From assembly GCF_001540865.1 (NCBI RefSeq), contig NC_033645.1, forward strand, positions 3,466,773 to 3,530,772: DNA of 64,000 nt, given 5' to 3'. Below the pieces are notes generated by a model. It was given only the letters and a program-made list of their open reading frames with translations. It was not told the DNA's origin and did no database searches. This DNA is from Ananas comosus. Lineage: Eukaryota; Streptophyta; Magnoliopsida; Poales; Bromeliaceae. Every line of letters begins with the position of its first letter. Within the stretch, counting starts at the first letter, position 1. The translations under genes and the position numbers were made by a program. Shown here piece after piece: positions 37,430-49,652 of the stretch.

Positions 37430-37969
37430 AAACCGGGGAAAAGAAAACAAAATTAGCATGGTGAAAATGATACAAAGAATGACAGATAAACAAAAATTAC
37501 AGAATAAATCTGAGAACTGAATCAGAAGATGTTTTATTCCGTAATTTTGTACTAACCTACAGGCCCCCTTTTTCTCAAAAGGAAAAAACAGGAACAAAGG
37601 AAAAAGTAACTAATTGGAGCCCTTAAAGACCTTGGGGATTTCTAGGGCAACTAGTTTTCAGTTGTCTACTGCGTATCTCAGCAATTAACTTGACACTAGA
37701 AGATGCCCGTTCTTATAATAGGGTCTCCAAAACAATGAGCCTGTTGTTGCTATTTTGACTACTAAAGACAATTACAGTCGACGTAAAAAGAAGATGGAAG
37801 ACGAGACAAATCTAGTCTGTTGAGAGAGAAATGACTGGAGATATATATGAAGTCGATCCTTCTCACAGATTGAATGGAAAACCCACTCAGTGAGTTGTTC
37901 ATGTCCCATCAGCAGAAAATGGCTCTCAAATTATTATCCAGAAATAAGATATAGAAAGGGACTCTGTAC
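37430..37969 (-). other. Probable 5' UTR intron of the U-box gene
   Basis: On the minus strand a donor (GGGAG|GTACAG) lies at 37969 and an acceptor (CCCCGGTTTAG|GTGC) lies seven bases before the start codon. Inferred from splice signals only. Upstream leader sequence would include the (CT)n tract at 38145-38172. Confidence 0.5.
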
Positions 37970-38140
37970 CTCCCTCCATGTGGGTGCATTCAATAGTGGA
38001 TTCTGCTCGCAGGAAACCACGACCCCTTGTTAGAACTTCATTTCAATGGCAGGATTCTTCTAGAGAAGACCTTGCCTTTCTTAAACCCCTCCTTGAAAAC
38101 CCTAAGCTGGACTCAGAAACACACACATACACACACACAT

Positions 38141-38144
<4 letters not shown>

Positions 38145-38172
<28 letters not shown>
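38145..38172. repeat. (GA)n microsatellite (CT on the U-box gene strand)
   Basis: GA run next to an (AC)n stretch. On the strand of the U-box gene it is a CT-rich tract of the kind often found in plant 5' UTRs. Confidence 0.85.
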
Positions 38173-38179
<7 letters not shown>

Positions 38180-38199
38180 TAGGTGTAGAAGAAAGGAAC

Positions 38200-38690
38200 A
38201 AGGTGGCAGGGGACCCACCTTTGTTTCTTATTATAGTGTCTGCTCCTTTATTTAATGATGATGATGATACAGTGGCTCTTTTTAGCTTGCAGTGAAATTA
38301 CTAACAATCAATTTTACCTTAAAAATGAAAAGTTAAAGGTTGAACTACTGAAGTAAAAATAAATAAATAAATAAAAAGCCAGATATATTATTCAATTAGT
38401 ACAAATTTACCACTAATAAATTTAGTTATTTGCTTGGTTTTGATTGTTGTACACAGCATGCCAAGTCAATGAAAAGGGCACTGCTGGAGAACCAGCATCC
38501 CAGACAAGCTAAACCACATTGTGGGCCACATTGATGGATCAAAAAGTAATGTGGTCCCAACCACTTTGGTGGAGAGACTGATTAGAGGGATCCTTTCCTG
38601 CCTCTTTGTTGCTGGACTAGACATCCCAGCTTGTTAAGCTAATCTAACAGTTTAATCATAGTTCTAATTTTTATTTTTTTAACTATTGTA
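38200..38690. other. Intergenic DNA, no gene seen
   Basis: Upstream flank of the U-box gene. No further feature recognised before the SINE that starts at 38698. Confidence 0.4.
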
Positions 38691-38697
38691 TTCATCG

Positions 38698-38855
38698 ACT
38701 GACCGTCCCTAAAGCAAGTGACAAAGAAACTGATGGTTGGTATCCGATACCCAAAATCGAATCCTAGTTGATTCAGATTTCCAACTAAGTTTATTTCTAA
38801 ATGAAATAAACAAAACGAGTAGCGTGCTACCTATCCCTCAAAAAAAAAAAAAAAG
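38698..38855 (+). mobile_element. SINE, full-length copy
   Basis: Starts actgaccgtccctaaagcaa (box A-like agcaagtgacaaag), then box B-like aatcgaatcct, the body, the tail gagtagcgtgctacctatcc and an A-run. Flanked by ctattgtattcatcg (38683-38697) and ctatcgtattcatcg (38856-38870), a target-site duplication with one mismatch. About 145 bp without the A-run, a normal size for tRNA-derived plant SINEs. Confidence 0.88.
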
Positions 38856-39119
38856 CTATCGTATTCATCGGGTGTGGGCATGTCACATGTAAATGGTGCA
38901 GTTCTATCGAGATTTTCTCCTGTTTCTTTAGCAGACCTGGAGTAAGATAAATGGTATATATTGAACCCTCCCCAAAATAAAATCAAATAATAAAGAGCTT
39001 CTTTGTGGAAGTTACAGGGCCAGAAATTAGCCAAAACACAATTAAGTAGGCACAGTTAATGCAAATTAGATGCTTTATCCAACTTCCCCCAAGCCCCTTG
39101 TGGAATTATTATAATAGTT

Positions 39120-39271
39120 TTTTTTTTTTGAGAGAGAGGTAGCACGCTACCCACTTCGTTTATTTTATTTAGAAATAAATTTAGCTGAAAATGTGAATCA
39201 ACTAGGATTCGAACTTGGGTCTCGGAAACCAGCCACCAAACTTTTTGCCACTTGCTGTAGGGACGGTCGGT
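39120..39271 (-). mobile_element. SINE, full-length copy
   Basis: Reverse orientation: T-run, then gagagaggtagcacgctacc, box B complement aggattcgaacttgg and box A region ttgccacttgctgtagggac. Flanked by a perfect 17-bp duplication gaattattataatagtt (39103-39119 and 39272-39288). The perfect duplication suggests a fairly recent insertion. Confidence 0.92.
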
Positions 39272-39288
39272 GAATTATTATAATAGTT

Positions 39289-41090
39289 AATGCTGAATAA
39301 AGTCCCTACCCCCTGAATAATTAAGAAACTTTTGACCTTGGTAGTCCCTGTGGCTCAATCAAAACCATGCTTTGAAGGTATTTCTAATAGAATGTTGCCC
39401 ATCACTTTGTTATCCAGTTTACGATGTTGTCGTATCCTTCCCTTTCTCCTTACCTGGCATGACATATCCATAACTGTTCTGTGTTAGCAGGTCTTACTCT
39501 TTTTTGGTCACCGTAGCAAATTTCCTAACCATTTTTTTTTCCATTGAGAAATCAATCACTTTGGGTTGTTGGGTTGTTGGGAGCTGGTTTGATGACAGCT
39601 TAGCAATTGCATGTATGGTACAGTTGGCGTTAGAAAAGATACTCTAATCTAAATACTTAAGAAAACAAGAACACTAGTCATGCTGCATTAAAATTAGATA
39701 ACAGTAGGCCAAAATAAAAATAAAAGGATCCAACTAGGAAACATATTCTGATTTTATATATTTATTAGCATGATATTAGATTAATTGAGCTGGTTCTTAA
39801 CTAGAGTCTAAGCTGTAATGTGACGTATGCATTGGGCTTGTGGTGTATTAATACCTTAATGGCCTCAGAAATGGCTGTTGCTGAGTGTGATTTGAAGACA
39901 ACCCAGGCATGAGCTCAAATGTAAACTGTCTGTGAGTTATATGATCAGGGTTTGAATTGACTGCCAAAAACAATATTTCAGCATACTTTCCCAGGAAAGA
40001 ATAAGTTAATTTTTTTCTCTCTCTCTCTCAAAAAAAAAAAAAGTCAACTTTCTTTCTCTCCTATTCATAATTTTTTTTTTCTTTGTTCTAGCTTCAGGAA
40101 AAAAATTCTCTGCAATCTATCAACAAAAGAAAAATAAAATAAAATAAAATAAGATCTATCACAAAGAGTGAAAAACCATGCTAGTAAAAAGAAATTGAAG
40201 CTGGAACAAGCTTTTGAACCTTGTAGATGTATATGGAAGCTAAAAATGTCGCTTAAGCATTTAGATATCTCCCATACGTATAGTACGCATTATTCCAGTT
40301 GACCGAGCTCTTGCTAGACAAACTCTTATGAAGATTCTCCAACGAGGCAAAGGGGCCCTTACTCTTCAATCATAATTTTGCCAAGTCATCATGCTGGGCA
40401 TGCCTTTGCCTCTAATGAACTCCTTGGGAGTCACGCAAAGAAGAAAGAGATTTAATTGAGTTGATCTTGTTAGCTTGCAGGGCATTAAAACACTGGGACC
40501 AAATAAATTCATCATACGCTCTGCCCTCGATCCCCATCACGCAAGATGAGTGGACGATGTATGGCATTCATGCGCCCTACGTGTTACCTTATTTGTTACC
40601 TACTTCGAGACAGAAGAAGGTGGCATTCAGTGTCAGGCATTTCCATTAACGAACGAGTATGAAAAAGTGTATGCAGAAAATTCCCCATATTAGCCTCCCA
40701 AACTACCTGACATAGGATTACGAATTGAAACTTCAATGTAGAATTGTGCTTTAGGGAGGCCGAGGAGTTGTCGGGTGAGTTGTTTTTGTTGCACTGGAGT
40801 CGGCGTCGAAACGTCAACCTGTGACGACTCCAGTGCCGGCCCAAGTTCGGTCTCGGCCTGATTCGATTTGCTTTGAACAAATGTAGATATGAACCGACCA
40901 GGCCTGGCAGTTTGGGCCCATGAGAAGCCCGTACCTGGATCAGCACGGGCCGGACCGGGATGGGCTGGGATTTTTTAAAGCAGATCCAAAGCCACGCAAT
41001 GTCGGCAAGGAAACTCGGCAGTCTCCCGAGCCATATTTATCTCACGATTGTAAAGTCGGCAACGAGATAGTCGATTCAATGCTTCGCTTC
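39289..41090. other. Intergenic DNA upstream of NAA10
   Basis: No coding region supported. The 40750-41000 part is GC-rich with repeated cgggcc-type motifs that look like transposon debris but could not be classified. Confidence 0.4.
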
Positions 41091-41227
41091 TATTCGTCCT
41101 GTTCGGAGGCTTCCTCGGCCACCACAAAACCCTTCGTCACCTTTCTCTTCCTCCTCCGCCCCCGAATCTTCCTTCGATGCCCTAATCCTAAGCCCTAATT
41201 TTTGGCGCGGAGTGTTCGAGACCGAAG

Positions 41228-41878
41228 ATGGTGTGCATCCGCCAAGCGACGGTGGAGGACCTGCTGGCGATGCAAGCGTGCAACCTGATGTGCCTCCCGG
41301 AGAACTACCAGATGAAGTACTACTTGTACCACATCCTCTCGTGGCCGCAGCTCCTCTTCGTGGCGGAGGACTACGGGTCCAAGATCGTGGGCTACGTGCT
41401 CGCCAAGATGGAGGAGGACGCGTCGGAGCCGTGCCACGGCCACATCACCTCCCTCGCCGTCCTCCGCACCCACCGCAAGCTCGGCCTCGCCACCAAGCTC
41501 ATGACCGCCGCCCAGAACGCCATGGAGTCCGTGTTCGGCGCCGACTACGTATCCCTCCACGTCCGCCGCAGCAACCGCGCCGCTATCAACCTCTACACCT
41601 CCACACTCGGGTATAAGATCCACGATGTGGAGGCCAAGTACTACGCCGATGGCGAGGACGCCTACGATATGAGGAAGCAGCTCAGGGGGAGGCAGCTGCA
41701 GCAGCCTGCGCGCCAGCACCAGCACCACCACCACCACCACCATCATCATCGCCACGGTCCGGGCGGGTGCTGCCCCGGAGAGCCAAAGGCAACTCATGCT
41801 TCAGCAACTGCCGCCGGTCGCGGCAGTGCTAGTGGAGCTGTATCTTCTTCCGCAGGAGATGAAAAGGTCGAGTCTTGA
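41228..41878 (+). CDS. NAA10: N-alpha-acetyltransferase 10, catalytic subunit of NatA
   Basis: Ribosome-associated GNAT acetyltransferase. With the NAA15 anchor it acetylates the N-termini of proteins that start with Ser, Ala, Thr, Gly, Val or Cys after Met removal; in plants NatA affects development and drought response. 216 residues without an intron. The GNAT fold spans about 1-155: N-terminus [20 protein letters not shown], the acetyl-CoA binding motif RKLGLA (Q/RxxGxG/A) after [11 protein letters not shown], and [20 protein letters not shown]. Human and plant homologues begin in the same way (MxIRxAxxxDL), which fixes the start. The C-terminal tail holds about ten consecutive His residues after QHQ, then [10 protein letters not shown] and an Ala/Ser-rich end. 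This is an unusual extension compared with the Arabidopsis protein (192 residues). The coding region is strongly GC-rich. Confidence 0.95.
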   Translation: MVCIRQATVEDLLAMQACNLMCLPENYQMKYYLYHILSWPQLLFVAEDYGSKIVGYVLAKMEEDASEPCHGHITSLAVLRTHRKLGLATKLMTAAQNAMESVFGADYVSLHVRRSNRAAINLYTSTLGYKIHDVEAKYYADGEDAYDMRKQLRGRQLQQPARQHQHHHHHHHHHRHGPGGCCPGEPKATHASATAAGRGSASGAVSSSAGDEKVES

Positions 41879-42819
41879 GGTAATCTCTTGTATTGTCTGC
41901 TCAGTTTTTGTGTTTGTAATCTTGTAGTACGGTACAATTTTGCTGGTCTATGGTTTGTCAATTTGATAAATAATGTGGATACATACATAACATAATGGCT
42001 TCTGATTGATTATAGTGTACTTGGTTGTTACTATGGCTATCTCTGAAGTTAGTGTGTTTCTCATTCTTACTCTTCTTATTCAATTTGCAATATTCCGGAT
42101 AGTAATTCTTCTATGTTTGTATGCACTTTTTTTTTTGTGTGTATTCAGTTGGCCTTCCCTAAAATCAACTACACTTCATAGCTTGCAATTTGCAGGAGAA
42201 ATTTGCTTTCGCATTATAAGGATGCAACTTTACTAGATTCAATCACGCCTCCTGTTTACTCGATGCCCCTTGGTATAAATCATGAGTTAGCATCACTTAA
42301 TAGTTAACATTGTTTATTACTTGTTGTTTCCTAGCTAGCACACAGCAGAAATTTTGAGATGCAAACTGAATGCATGTCCCCTTATTCTGCTTCTCTCTCA
42401 CTCTAAGCGCCATTGCACCATTCAAGTTCCGCAATATACAAGTTGACGGTATGATCCACGGTCAGTATACGGACCACAAAGTTGTAAAATTCCTTATGCC
42501 ATACAAAGTTCACTCCTTAAACATCACTATTACAATTGTCACATAAAAACTGTAATTGTGCTTTCCTGGGCATGGTGCAGAGTGTTTAGTATAATTATAA
42601 CTGTGTTGCCGATACTGGTAGTTTAGGCTTAAGCTTTTATGATCATCTCCCAGCCTGATAAAACTATATTAAAACAACTAATTCAACTTCATCAAAAACT
42701 GAATGACGAATTGCTATCGAAATAAAACCGATTAAAACAACCAAATAGAAGAAATACAAAGAAAACAAATCAAGTTAAAGCGGTATTAGATCTGCTCTTT
42801 ATCATAGGCTTACAATTGA
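41879..42819. other. Convergent spacer between NAA10 and the first WAK gene
   Basis: Should contain the NAA10 3' UTR on the left and the WAK 3' UTR on the right. No other feature seen. Confidence 0.5.
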
Positions 42820-45735
42820 TCATCTCCCAGCCTCTATATTGAGCATTGCACTGTCCTCTTGGCTATGATACATCACCGCATCTGGTACAGTGTGTGTTGG
42901 CAATTCACCACCAAGCAAGCTCTCTGTCTCTTCAGAATTCTTTTGTCCCCATGGGTGACATTTGAATTTTATCAGTATTTGTAGGCCTTCGGTAACTTCC
43001 TTCATTGTAGGCCTCTCTTCTCCTTTAAACTGAAGACATTGCATGGCAAGTTCTGCTAATTCTTGGAGCACTTCCATTACTCCTTCCTCCACAATTTGAT
43101 CATCTAAGATATCACATAGTTTGTTTTGATCTACTGCTGAAACAAAGCTCGATGCTAAACTTTTCCTTTCATTGGTGCCATCACGATAAATCGCCTTCTT
43201 CCTTGTAATAAGCTCTAAGAGTACAACCCCGAAGCTATAAACATCGCTTTTTTCTGTTATTTGGTGGTTGTATAAGCATTCAGGGTCTAAGTAACCTAGA
43301 GTCCCTTGGACAAACATGACAAATTCAGCTTCATCCAATGGTACTAATTTTGATGCTCCAAAGTCTGATACTTTTGCCCCGTAGTTCTCATCTAGGAGTA
43401 TGTTAAGAGACTTGACATCACCATGGAGGATAGAGCGAGAGGTCGAAGAATGCAGATAAGCAAGTGCTGCTGCAGATTCCATAGCAATCTTTAGGCGGGC
43501 ATCCAGAGAAATTGCGTTAGTGTTGCCATGAAGAAAGTCAAAAAGAGTACCATTGGAGATGAAATCATAGACCAGCATGGGGACATCTACCTCTAAGCAA
43601 CAACCCAATAACTTAACGACATTCTTATGATTGATCTGAGAAAGAATAATTATTTCATTTACGAATTCTTCTTTTTGGTCTTCGTCAACTATTCTAGATT
43701 TCTTAATGGCAACTTCTCTGTTGTTCTCCAAGATCCCCTTGAAAACCATGCCACGACCTCCACAGCCAAGGATTCTTTCCTTGTCGAAGTTGTTTGTTGC
43801 CTTCTCTAGATCCTTTTCTGTAAATATGCAAATTGTATCAACTTGTCTCGACCGCATCTCTTCGTATAATCTGAGACCTCCATTTTGTTTGAAATACTCA
43901 TCTTTTTCTTTCTTGTGCCTTCTCTTTTGCAACTTTATAATTGTTAAAGAGCAAAGAGCCAGGGCAATGGTGGCAGTAATGCTAGCACCTGCATAAAACC
44001 GCACGCAAACACACAACAGCAAAACAAAGTCCTTCAATGATGACATTGAGGAAAAGCATGTTTTATCAAAAAAGAAAGGAAGAAGAATGCCTAGCATGGA
44101 GTCAACAAAAAAGGTTGAGATGTTTGTTTTATCTAATTAGATTGGTCACTCTGCTATCGTAGTGTAGTCGATAAAGTTTAATCATATTGTAACCCAAATT
44201 AACTCAGAGAACATATTTCAAACCCTTCCTACCATTAGAGCCAAGCTAAGTAGACATACACAAGCTTGTCAAGTTTCACACCTAACTATCAAATAGGATT
44301 CAGTTCCCTGTAAGTAGGCCTAGGATTCTTCAAGGCCAATCTAGTAAATAGACGATAATTAAAGCTGAGGCTTTTAAGTCTGGTTTAACAACAAATAATG
44401 CAAATCTAAAGCTAGATAAAGCTAATTCTACCACTTGATCAAACTATATCCAAGCATTACATTTTAAAATGCTTAACTATAGTTGAAAGTCGGCCAACAG
44501 CAAGAGGTCTCACCTACAGCCAACTTGGCCGCGAAGGGGAATTTTTCTGGAATTCTCGTGCAGTTTTCATACAACGGGTTTCCTCGAGTGCCTTGTGGGC
44601 ATGTGCAGTTATAACCCCCTGGTGTATTGGTGCATTTCCCATGGCAAGGGTACTGATCCGGATGCTCACATTCATTGATATCTGCCATTTTTATAGAGTC
44701 AAAATTGATGCAAGTAGCGCATACAAAAAGCATCAAGTTAGTTTTGAATGTAAAATCCGCAGACTGGAATCATGTAAAGGAAGGATGGTGTGAAAAATTC
44801 AAACCTATGCATCCGTTGTCGAGATAGGGATTACCCTTGTAGCCCTTTGAGCAATTGCAGAGATAGCCTACCCCAATGGCTGACTCGTAGCAGTCACTGT
44901 TCTTACTACGGCACGCGTAGTTCTGCTTCCCTTTTGCCACCTGGCACGTAAGGTCCCCGATGGCCCAGTCCAGCACCACAGGGACCCCATTCTTGTTTTT
45001 TGAATCAAATCTCAAGAGGTCGGATGAAGTAAAATCGTACCATTCGTCCTCTACCAACATCGCATAGCTACAGGGAGTGACATTCGACACCGGGTTGGTC
45101 TTGAATCCCCACTGCATCTCGAATTTGTTCACGTCCTTCGGTATAGCTGTCTGGCAACAGCCTATTCCTGCGCATGAGCCATTTGTTGTGCTTTCCAGAC
45201 TGTCGCAAAATGAGGCGCACCCACTGCTGAAATGTTGCTCGGTCTCACCCACAAAGTACGCGAGGGTGTAACAGCCAAGCGCGGTGAACTTGTTCCGCCT
45301 GTTTGAGAACCGGAAAGGCATGTGAATAGTGATGCTTGCGGAGAAACTGTCCACCGACCTCTTTTTTATGCAATTGCGGGCTATCGAATTGTACACACGT
45401 ACTTCAGCTGGAGAGATGGAGATGTCGATCACCTCGACGTTGCCTGTTTGCAGGAAAGCTTTCGGCGGGCTGAAACTGTTATTGCATGTGATTTGGTAAG
45501 GCTCTTCATAAATCTCGTAGACGTCTATGCGGAAACAGTTGGGCCCAATACCGAAAGGGTAAGGTATGCTGATGTTGCCGCACTTGTCAGGGCATCCTGG
45601 CAAAGCCATCGGCCAAGGAGCTGTCATCGCTGCTGATATGCTTGGGATTATAGAAAGCTGCAGAAGGAGCTGCATCAGCAAAAAGGACGACAACATTAAG
45701 CTCTTAGAGAGCATTAATGGAAGTGCCAAACCCAT
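42820..45735 (-). CDS. Wall-associated receptor kinase (WAK-like), intact
   Basis: Plasma-membrane receptor kinase that binds cell-wall pectin through its extracellular part. Coding exons: 44805-45735, 44514-44681, 42820-43988, about 755 residues, the usual WAK size and three-exon layout. Order: signal peptide (about 1-35), GUB_WAK pectin-binding domain (GCPDKCGNISIPYPFGIGPN), Cys-rich WAK-associated region with an EGF-like end, a calcium-binding EGF module alone in exon 2 (DINECEHPDQYPC), a membrane helix (SITATIALALCSLTIIKL), then the kinase. The glycine loop is GCGGRGMVFKG. The catalytic loop is LHGDVKSLNILL, with Gly where RD kinases have Arg, so it is a non-RD kinase. DFG and GTLGYLDPE are present. 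The start is the third in-frame ATG, chosen because it begins the hydrophobic signal and lies about 60 bp after a TATA box. Part of a local WAK cluster on the same strand. Confidence 0.92.
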
Positions 45736-45795
45736 TTTTCTTGTTTTCTTTGCAATGCTCATGGGTGAATCAACTTTGCTGCTCTTGTATACTGT

Positions 45796-45803
45796 ATTAT
45801 ATA
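45796..45803 (-). promoter_or_regulatory. TATA box of the first WAK gene
   Basis: TATATAAT on the minus strand. It predicts a transcription start about 30 bases downstream, before the chosen ATG at 45735. The damaged paralogue has TATGTAAT in the aligned place (53815-53822). Confidence 0.6.
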
Positions 45804-45839
45804 GATCAATCATTGATTGTCTAGGCAAGTGGAGTATAA

Positions 45840-46828
45840 AGTAGAGTTTTTATTGCTTGATAATTGAAGGTGGGTCCTGCATTCCACTATTCAATGACTT
45901 GACCTGAATGGTTCTGCTCAATGAGAGGATTCAGACGACTTTTATCTTTAATCCACGCCGCCTAGATTTTTTTTTGCTTTTTTTTTTTTGGTTGAAGTTC
46001 TGCACGTGCTTGTTATTGTTCCTCTGTTCTTTTTTTCTTTTTTTTTTTTTACTGTGAATGATGCATTTTCATCCTACATTTAAACGAATTGAAGCTCAGA
46101 GAGGTGGCTAGTAAGATGTATGGTGAAAAGGAGAACTTTAATTCGCTCAAGCGCCAGATCTTTGGCCCAGCTGAAGTTTTATGACTCCATGTTTTCAAAG
46201 AAGCGTTACGAGATTAGAAATCTCTGCAAATGCTTTTAAGCTTTAAACTTAGGATTTTGGTTTAGGTCTGGTCATTTCTGGGCCTTTGCTGGTACTTCTG
46301 AACTCAAAGGCACAAGAAGGGGAACACTTTTGCTGCTCAAGCTGCAGCAATAGATGCTATCCGTGCAGTCATTGATACATACAAAATTTATTTCAGTTTA
46401 ATACGATAACAAAAACTCCGAGTTTTTGTTTTCCAGATTGTCTTGGTTACAGCATCTCGGAAAGGAGAGCTGTTTGTCAGAAAAAAGAAAAAGAAAAAGG
46501 AAATTGGAATAAAATGCTTAAATTCGGTGGAGTGGGCTTGTATCTTTTGCTTATTATCGGCATTCCTTTTTAATCATGTAATCACTGTTTAGTCTTTACC
46601 TTTTTAATCACATAATCACTGTTTAGTCTTTAGACGGTTTTAATAGAATTATATAATTTTGTGGACTACAGCAACTAGTGATAAGATGCACTAGGGATTT
46701 CTGAATAGTTACTTCCAATTTGAATTTTTCTGTTTATATTATTACATGCACGTTCTGACATTGCCAATTTTGGACGTATCTTGAGGCCGCCACTCACCAA
46801 ACTCTTTTTTTTGTTTCCCCCTTCCTTA
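45840..46828. other. Promoter region of the WAK gene and spacer
   Basis: No gene supported. A 34-bp tandem repeat (ttttaatcayrtaatcactg...) lies at 46567-46634. Confidence 0.45.
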
Positions 46829-47864
46829 GGTAGCTTTTGGTTGGGGAATAAGGGGGGAATAAGCCCTTGTTCCCCCCTTTGTTCCCAAACGCTATGTTTG
46901 GCTCCCGGGAACAGTAGTCCCCGAGAATCTGGAACTAGCTGGTATAAGGCTGGAACTACTGTTCCACTCGTTTTCTGGAACAAGCTTGTTCCTTGATGAG
47001 AACAAGATTAATTAAAATCTAAATTGAATTTTAATGGCAGTAAATTATTAATTAATCTAATTAATATATTTAAATTATTATTTATTATTTTAATAATTAA
47101 ATAATTAAATAATTTATTATTTATAATTAATAATTAATAATTATTGTATCTTCATTTTTTATTATATATTAAATGTTATTATTATTAAATGGACAATCGA
47201 TGATTATTATGTCAATATATATTTTAATTCAATTATTAATAATTAATTAATATTTATTATTCTTAATTAGATAATCGATGTTATTAAATTTTTATTTATA
47301 ATTAATGTATTATTTAATTAATTATTATTATTATTATTTATAATAATATTAAGATATAGATATTATTAATAATTAGAGTATATGCCATATCTTAATAATT
47401 TATTATTTTATAATTAATAATAAGAATAATTAATAATAATTGTATTTGATATATGATACATTAAGACTAATTAATTATTATTTTAATTAAGAAGATGAAA
47501 ATCGTTAATTAATAATTAATCTTATTATTAGTCATTAGATTATTTCCATTATTTAATTATTGTATAATTAATGTATTAATAATAATTTTTTTAATTTATT
47601 TTTAAGTATTTTGTTATGTAATGTAATTACATAAGTATAATTTTAATTTCAAATTATAAAACGTCTTATGGTCCTCTTGTTCCGGCAAGTACTAGATGAG
47701 TGCCAACACTATTGTATCTTATTCCTCGGGAAACAACCGCAATTTCCATGCGCAAACGCAAATTGGTGGAAAAAAGCGGTGAGAGCGCGTTGTAAGGCTT
47801 ATACCGTATACCTGAGAAACTGAGTCAGGTTCTGGTACTTATAGCCCGAAGCCAAACGCAGGCC
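46829..47864. mobile_element. PIF/Harbinger-like non-autonomous element
   Basis: The left end ggtagcttttggttggggaa and the reversed right end ggcctgcgtttggcttcggg share the GGnnnnnTTTGG pattern typical of PIF/Harbinger ends. A 3-bp TTA lies directly outside each (46826-46828 and 47865-47867), the expected target-site duplication. The core (47000-47640) is almost pure A/T with no transposase. Assigned from ends and duplication only. Confidence 0.5.
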
Positions 47865-47867
47865 TTA

Positions 47868-48985
47868 CGGTCTCACCATGTGAGGCGCTCTAGGGAGGAG
47901 CCTCACTAAAAAGTAGTTGAACTATGGTAAAAGGTGGGTTGAGGCACAGAGTGGAGGGAGCGAGAGTGAAGGGCGTGTGGGTAATGGTTCTTCTTGCGTT
48001 TGTCACGGCAGGGAAGTCTGGAATCGAAGTTGGGTGGAATCGGCGTTGTGGTGTGGGGTGTGGGGGCGCGCTGGAGTGGGGAGCTGGGGTCGGTCGGGGC
48101 GGGGGTGTTTGGTACGCGAAGGGACGGAGTCCCATTCCGAGCCGATTACGCCGAGTGGTAATGGGAATGGCCGTCATCACTCAAGCCAATTTTTCCAATC
48201 CAGCCTAAGAGGGCCGAGGATTTGGAAAGTTGAGATCGCGGGCACGGAATGGATATTTATTCGGATTAAATTTATTTTTTCAACTTTTTAAATTAAAATA
48301 TAAGTTAAATTTTAAAAATTAAATATATAATTTTAAATTTTAATTTGAACTTAAATTAAAAATTAAAATTTAATCAAGTATTTTGAATCTAACTTATGAA
48401 TTTGAATTTAAATTAAATTTTAATTTATATGAAGTTTATTCAAATTTTATTTCAAACTTAAATTAAATTTATGGATTCAAATTAAAATTTAAATTGTAAT
48501 TTTAAATTTGAATTTGAATAAATAAAATTTTAGTTTCATATTTTGAATTATCCACTCAACTTCAAAGATTAATTTATTTTAAAAAAATAGATTTAAAAAT
48601 TTGATATTATTTAAAAATTTTGATGTAAATTTTTAATATTTAATATTTAATTTGAATTTAAATTAATATATTATAAAGATAATGTTCGTATATTAATTTG
48701 ATTACGTTTTTTATTTATATCCACCTGAACCAAACACCAACAATAGAAATGATTTATTCCGATTCCGATTTAGATGATGAACCAAACGGAATTAGGTAAT
48801 GAGCCATTCCAATTCCGATTCCAGCTTATTTTGATTCCGATTGCGATTCCAACTCCGACTTCGAACCAAACACGCCCTAAGTGTCTTAAGCAGGAGAACA
48901 AGGGGAGAGGTGGGGCTCACTCCGAATGTGTTCCTACCTTAGTTTGTGTGTTCACACAGTAGAACTTGCTTAATAGTCAAAACTT
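47868..48985. other. GC- then AT-rich spacer, possible second Harbinger-like MITE
   Basis: gggggtgtttggtacg (48101) and the reversed gggcgtgtttggttcg (48862-48877) look like a pair of Harbinger-type ends around an AT-rich core, but no matching target-site duplication was found. No coding region supported. Confidence 0.3.
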
Positions 48986-49357
48986 TCTTTTGATTATGTA
49001 TGTGAACTTTGAGAGGAAACCATCAAAGAGGTCAAGAAAAGCGAAGAGTGAAAAATGGTGTTTAGCTAAACCAGCAGGGTGCTGGTGGGCTATATGGTGT
49101 GAAAGAAATAATATCATTTTTCAGATTCAAAAGAAGCTGATGCCCCTGGTACTAAACGATCTTATGAGACTTTTGGAATCCTTGGCTTATTTTATCAAAG
49201 TGTAGAATTTAGGAGAGTCCAAGTGCAGGTGTTGTTTTTCTTTCCTCCTTTCTTTTCCTTTTAGGCTTTGTTGCATCACTTTTGTAACTAAAATTATTGT
49301 TCTTAACGTATGAAGTGAGTGGCATGCTATTCTTCCGTTAAAAAGAAAAAAAAAATG
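48985..49357 (+). mobile_element. LINE 3' end, 5'-truncated
   Basis: An open frame reads AKSEKWCLAKPAGCWWAIWC then ERNNIIFQIQKK, the C-terminal WW..W.ERNN..F signature of plant L1 open reading frame 2, ending at 49205. The 3' UTR ends with tatgaagtgagtggcatgct followed by an A-rich tail. That is a diverged version of the tail on the other two LINE ends here. The 5' boundary is approximate. Confidence 0.7.
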
Positions 49358-49652
49358 AATCAAAACTTCCGACTTAATGTAGATATTAACTGTGGGACTA
49401 CACTTTGCAACTTCATGATGTATAGAAATCAACCTTTGGTCTTCGATCAAATTCAAGTTTGTGAACTTTGGACTAAGAAACTCTCGATGCCTTTGAGCTT
49501 TTAGCATATGAAGAATGTAGGAGTTGTAGGAGTTGGAGTTTCTGCAACAGTGAGTGTTTGGATAAAGCTAAAGCAAGTCTCTCTCGAGCCACGGACGGAA
49601 GAGAGCAACAACTGAAGCACAAACAAGTCATGCATGCACTTAAGTATATCTG

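Noticed and set aside
41195..41797. 200-residue minus-strand open frame opposite NAA10
   Set aside because: Antisense shadow of the GC-rich NAA10 coding sequence.
48101..48877. Second Harbinger-type MITE
   Set aside because: The ends look right (gtgtttggt), but I found no target-site duplication, so it is only mentioned in the spacer description.
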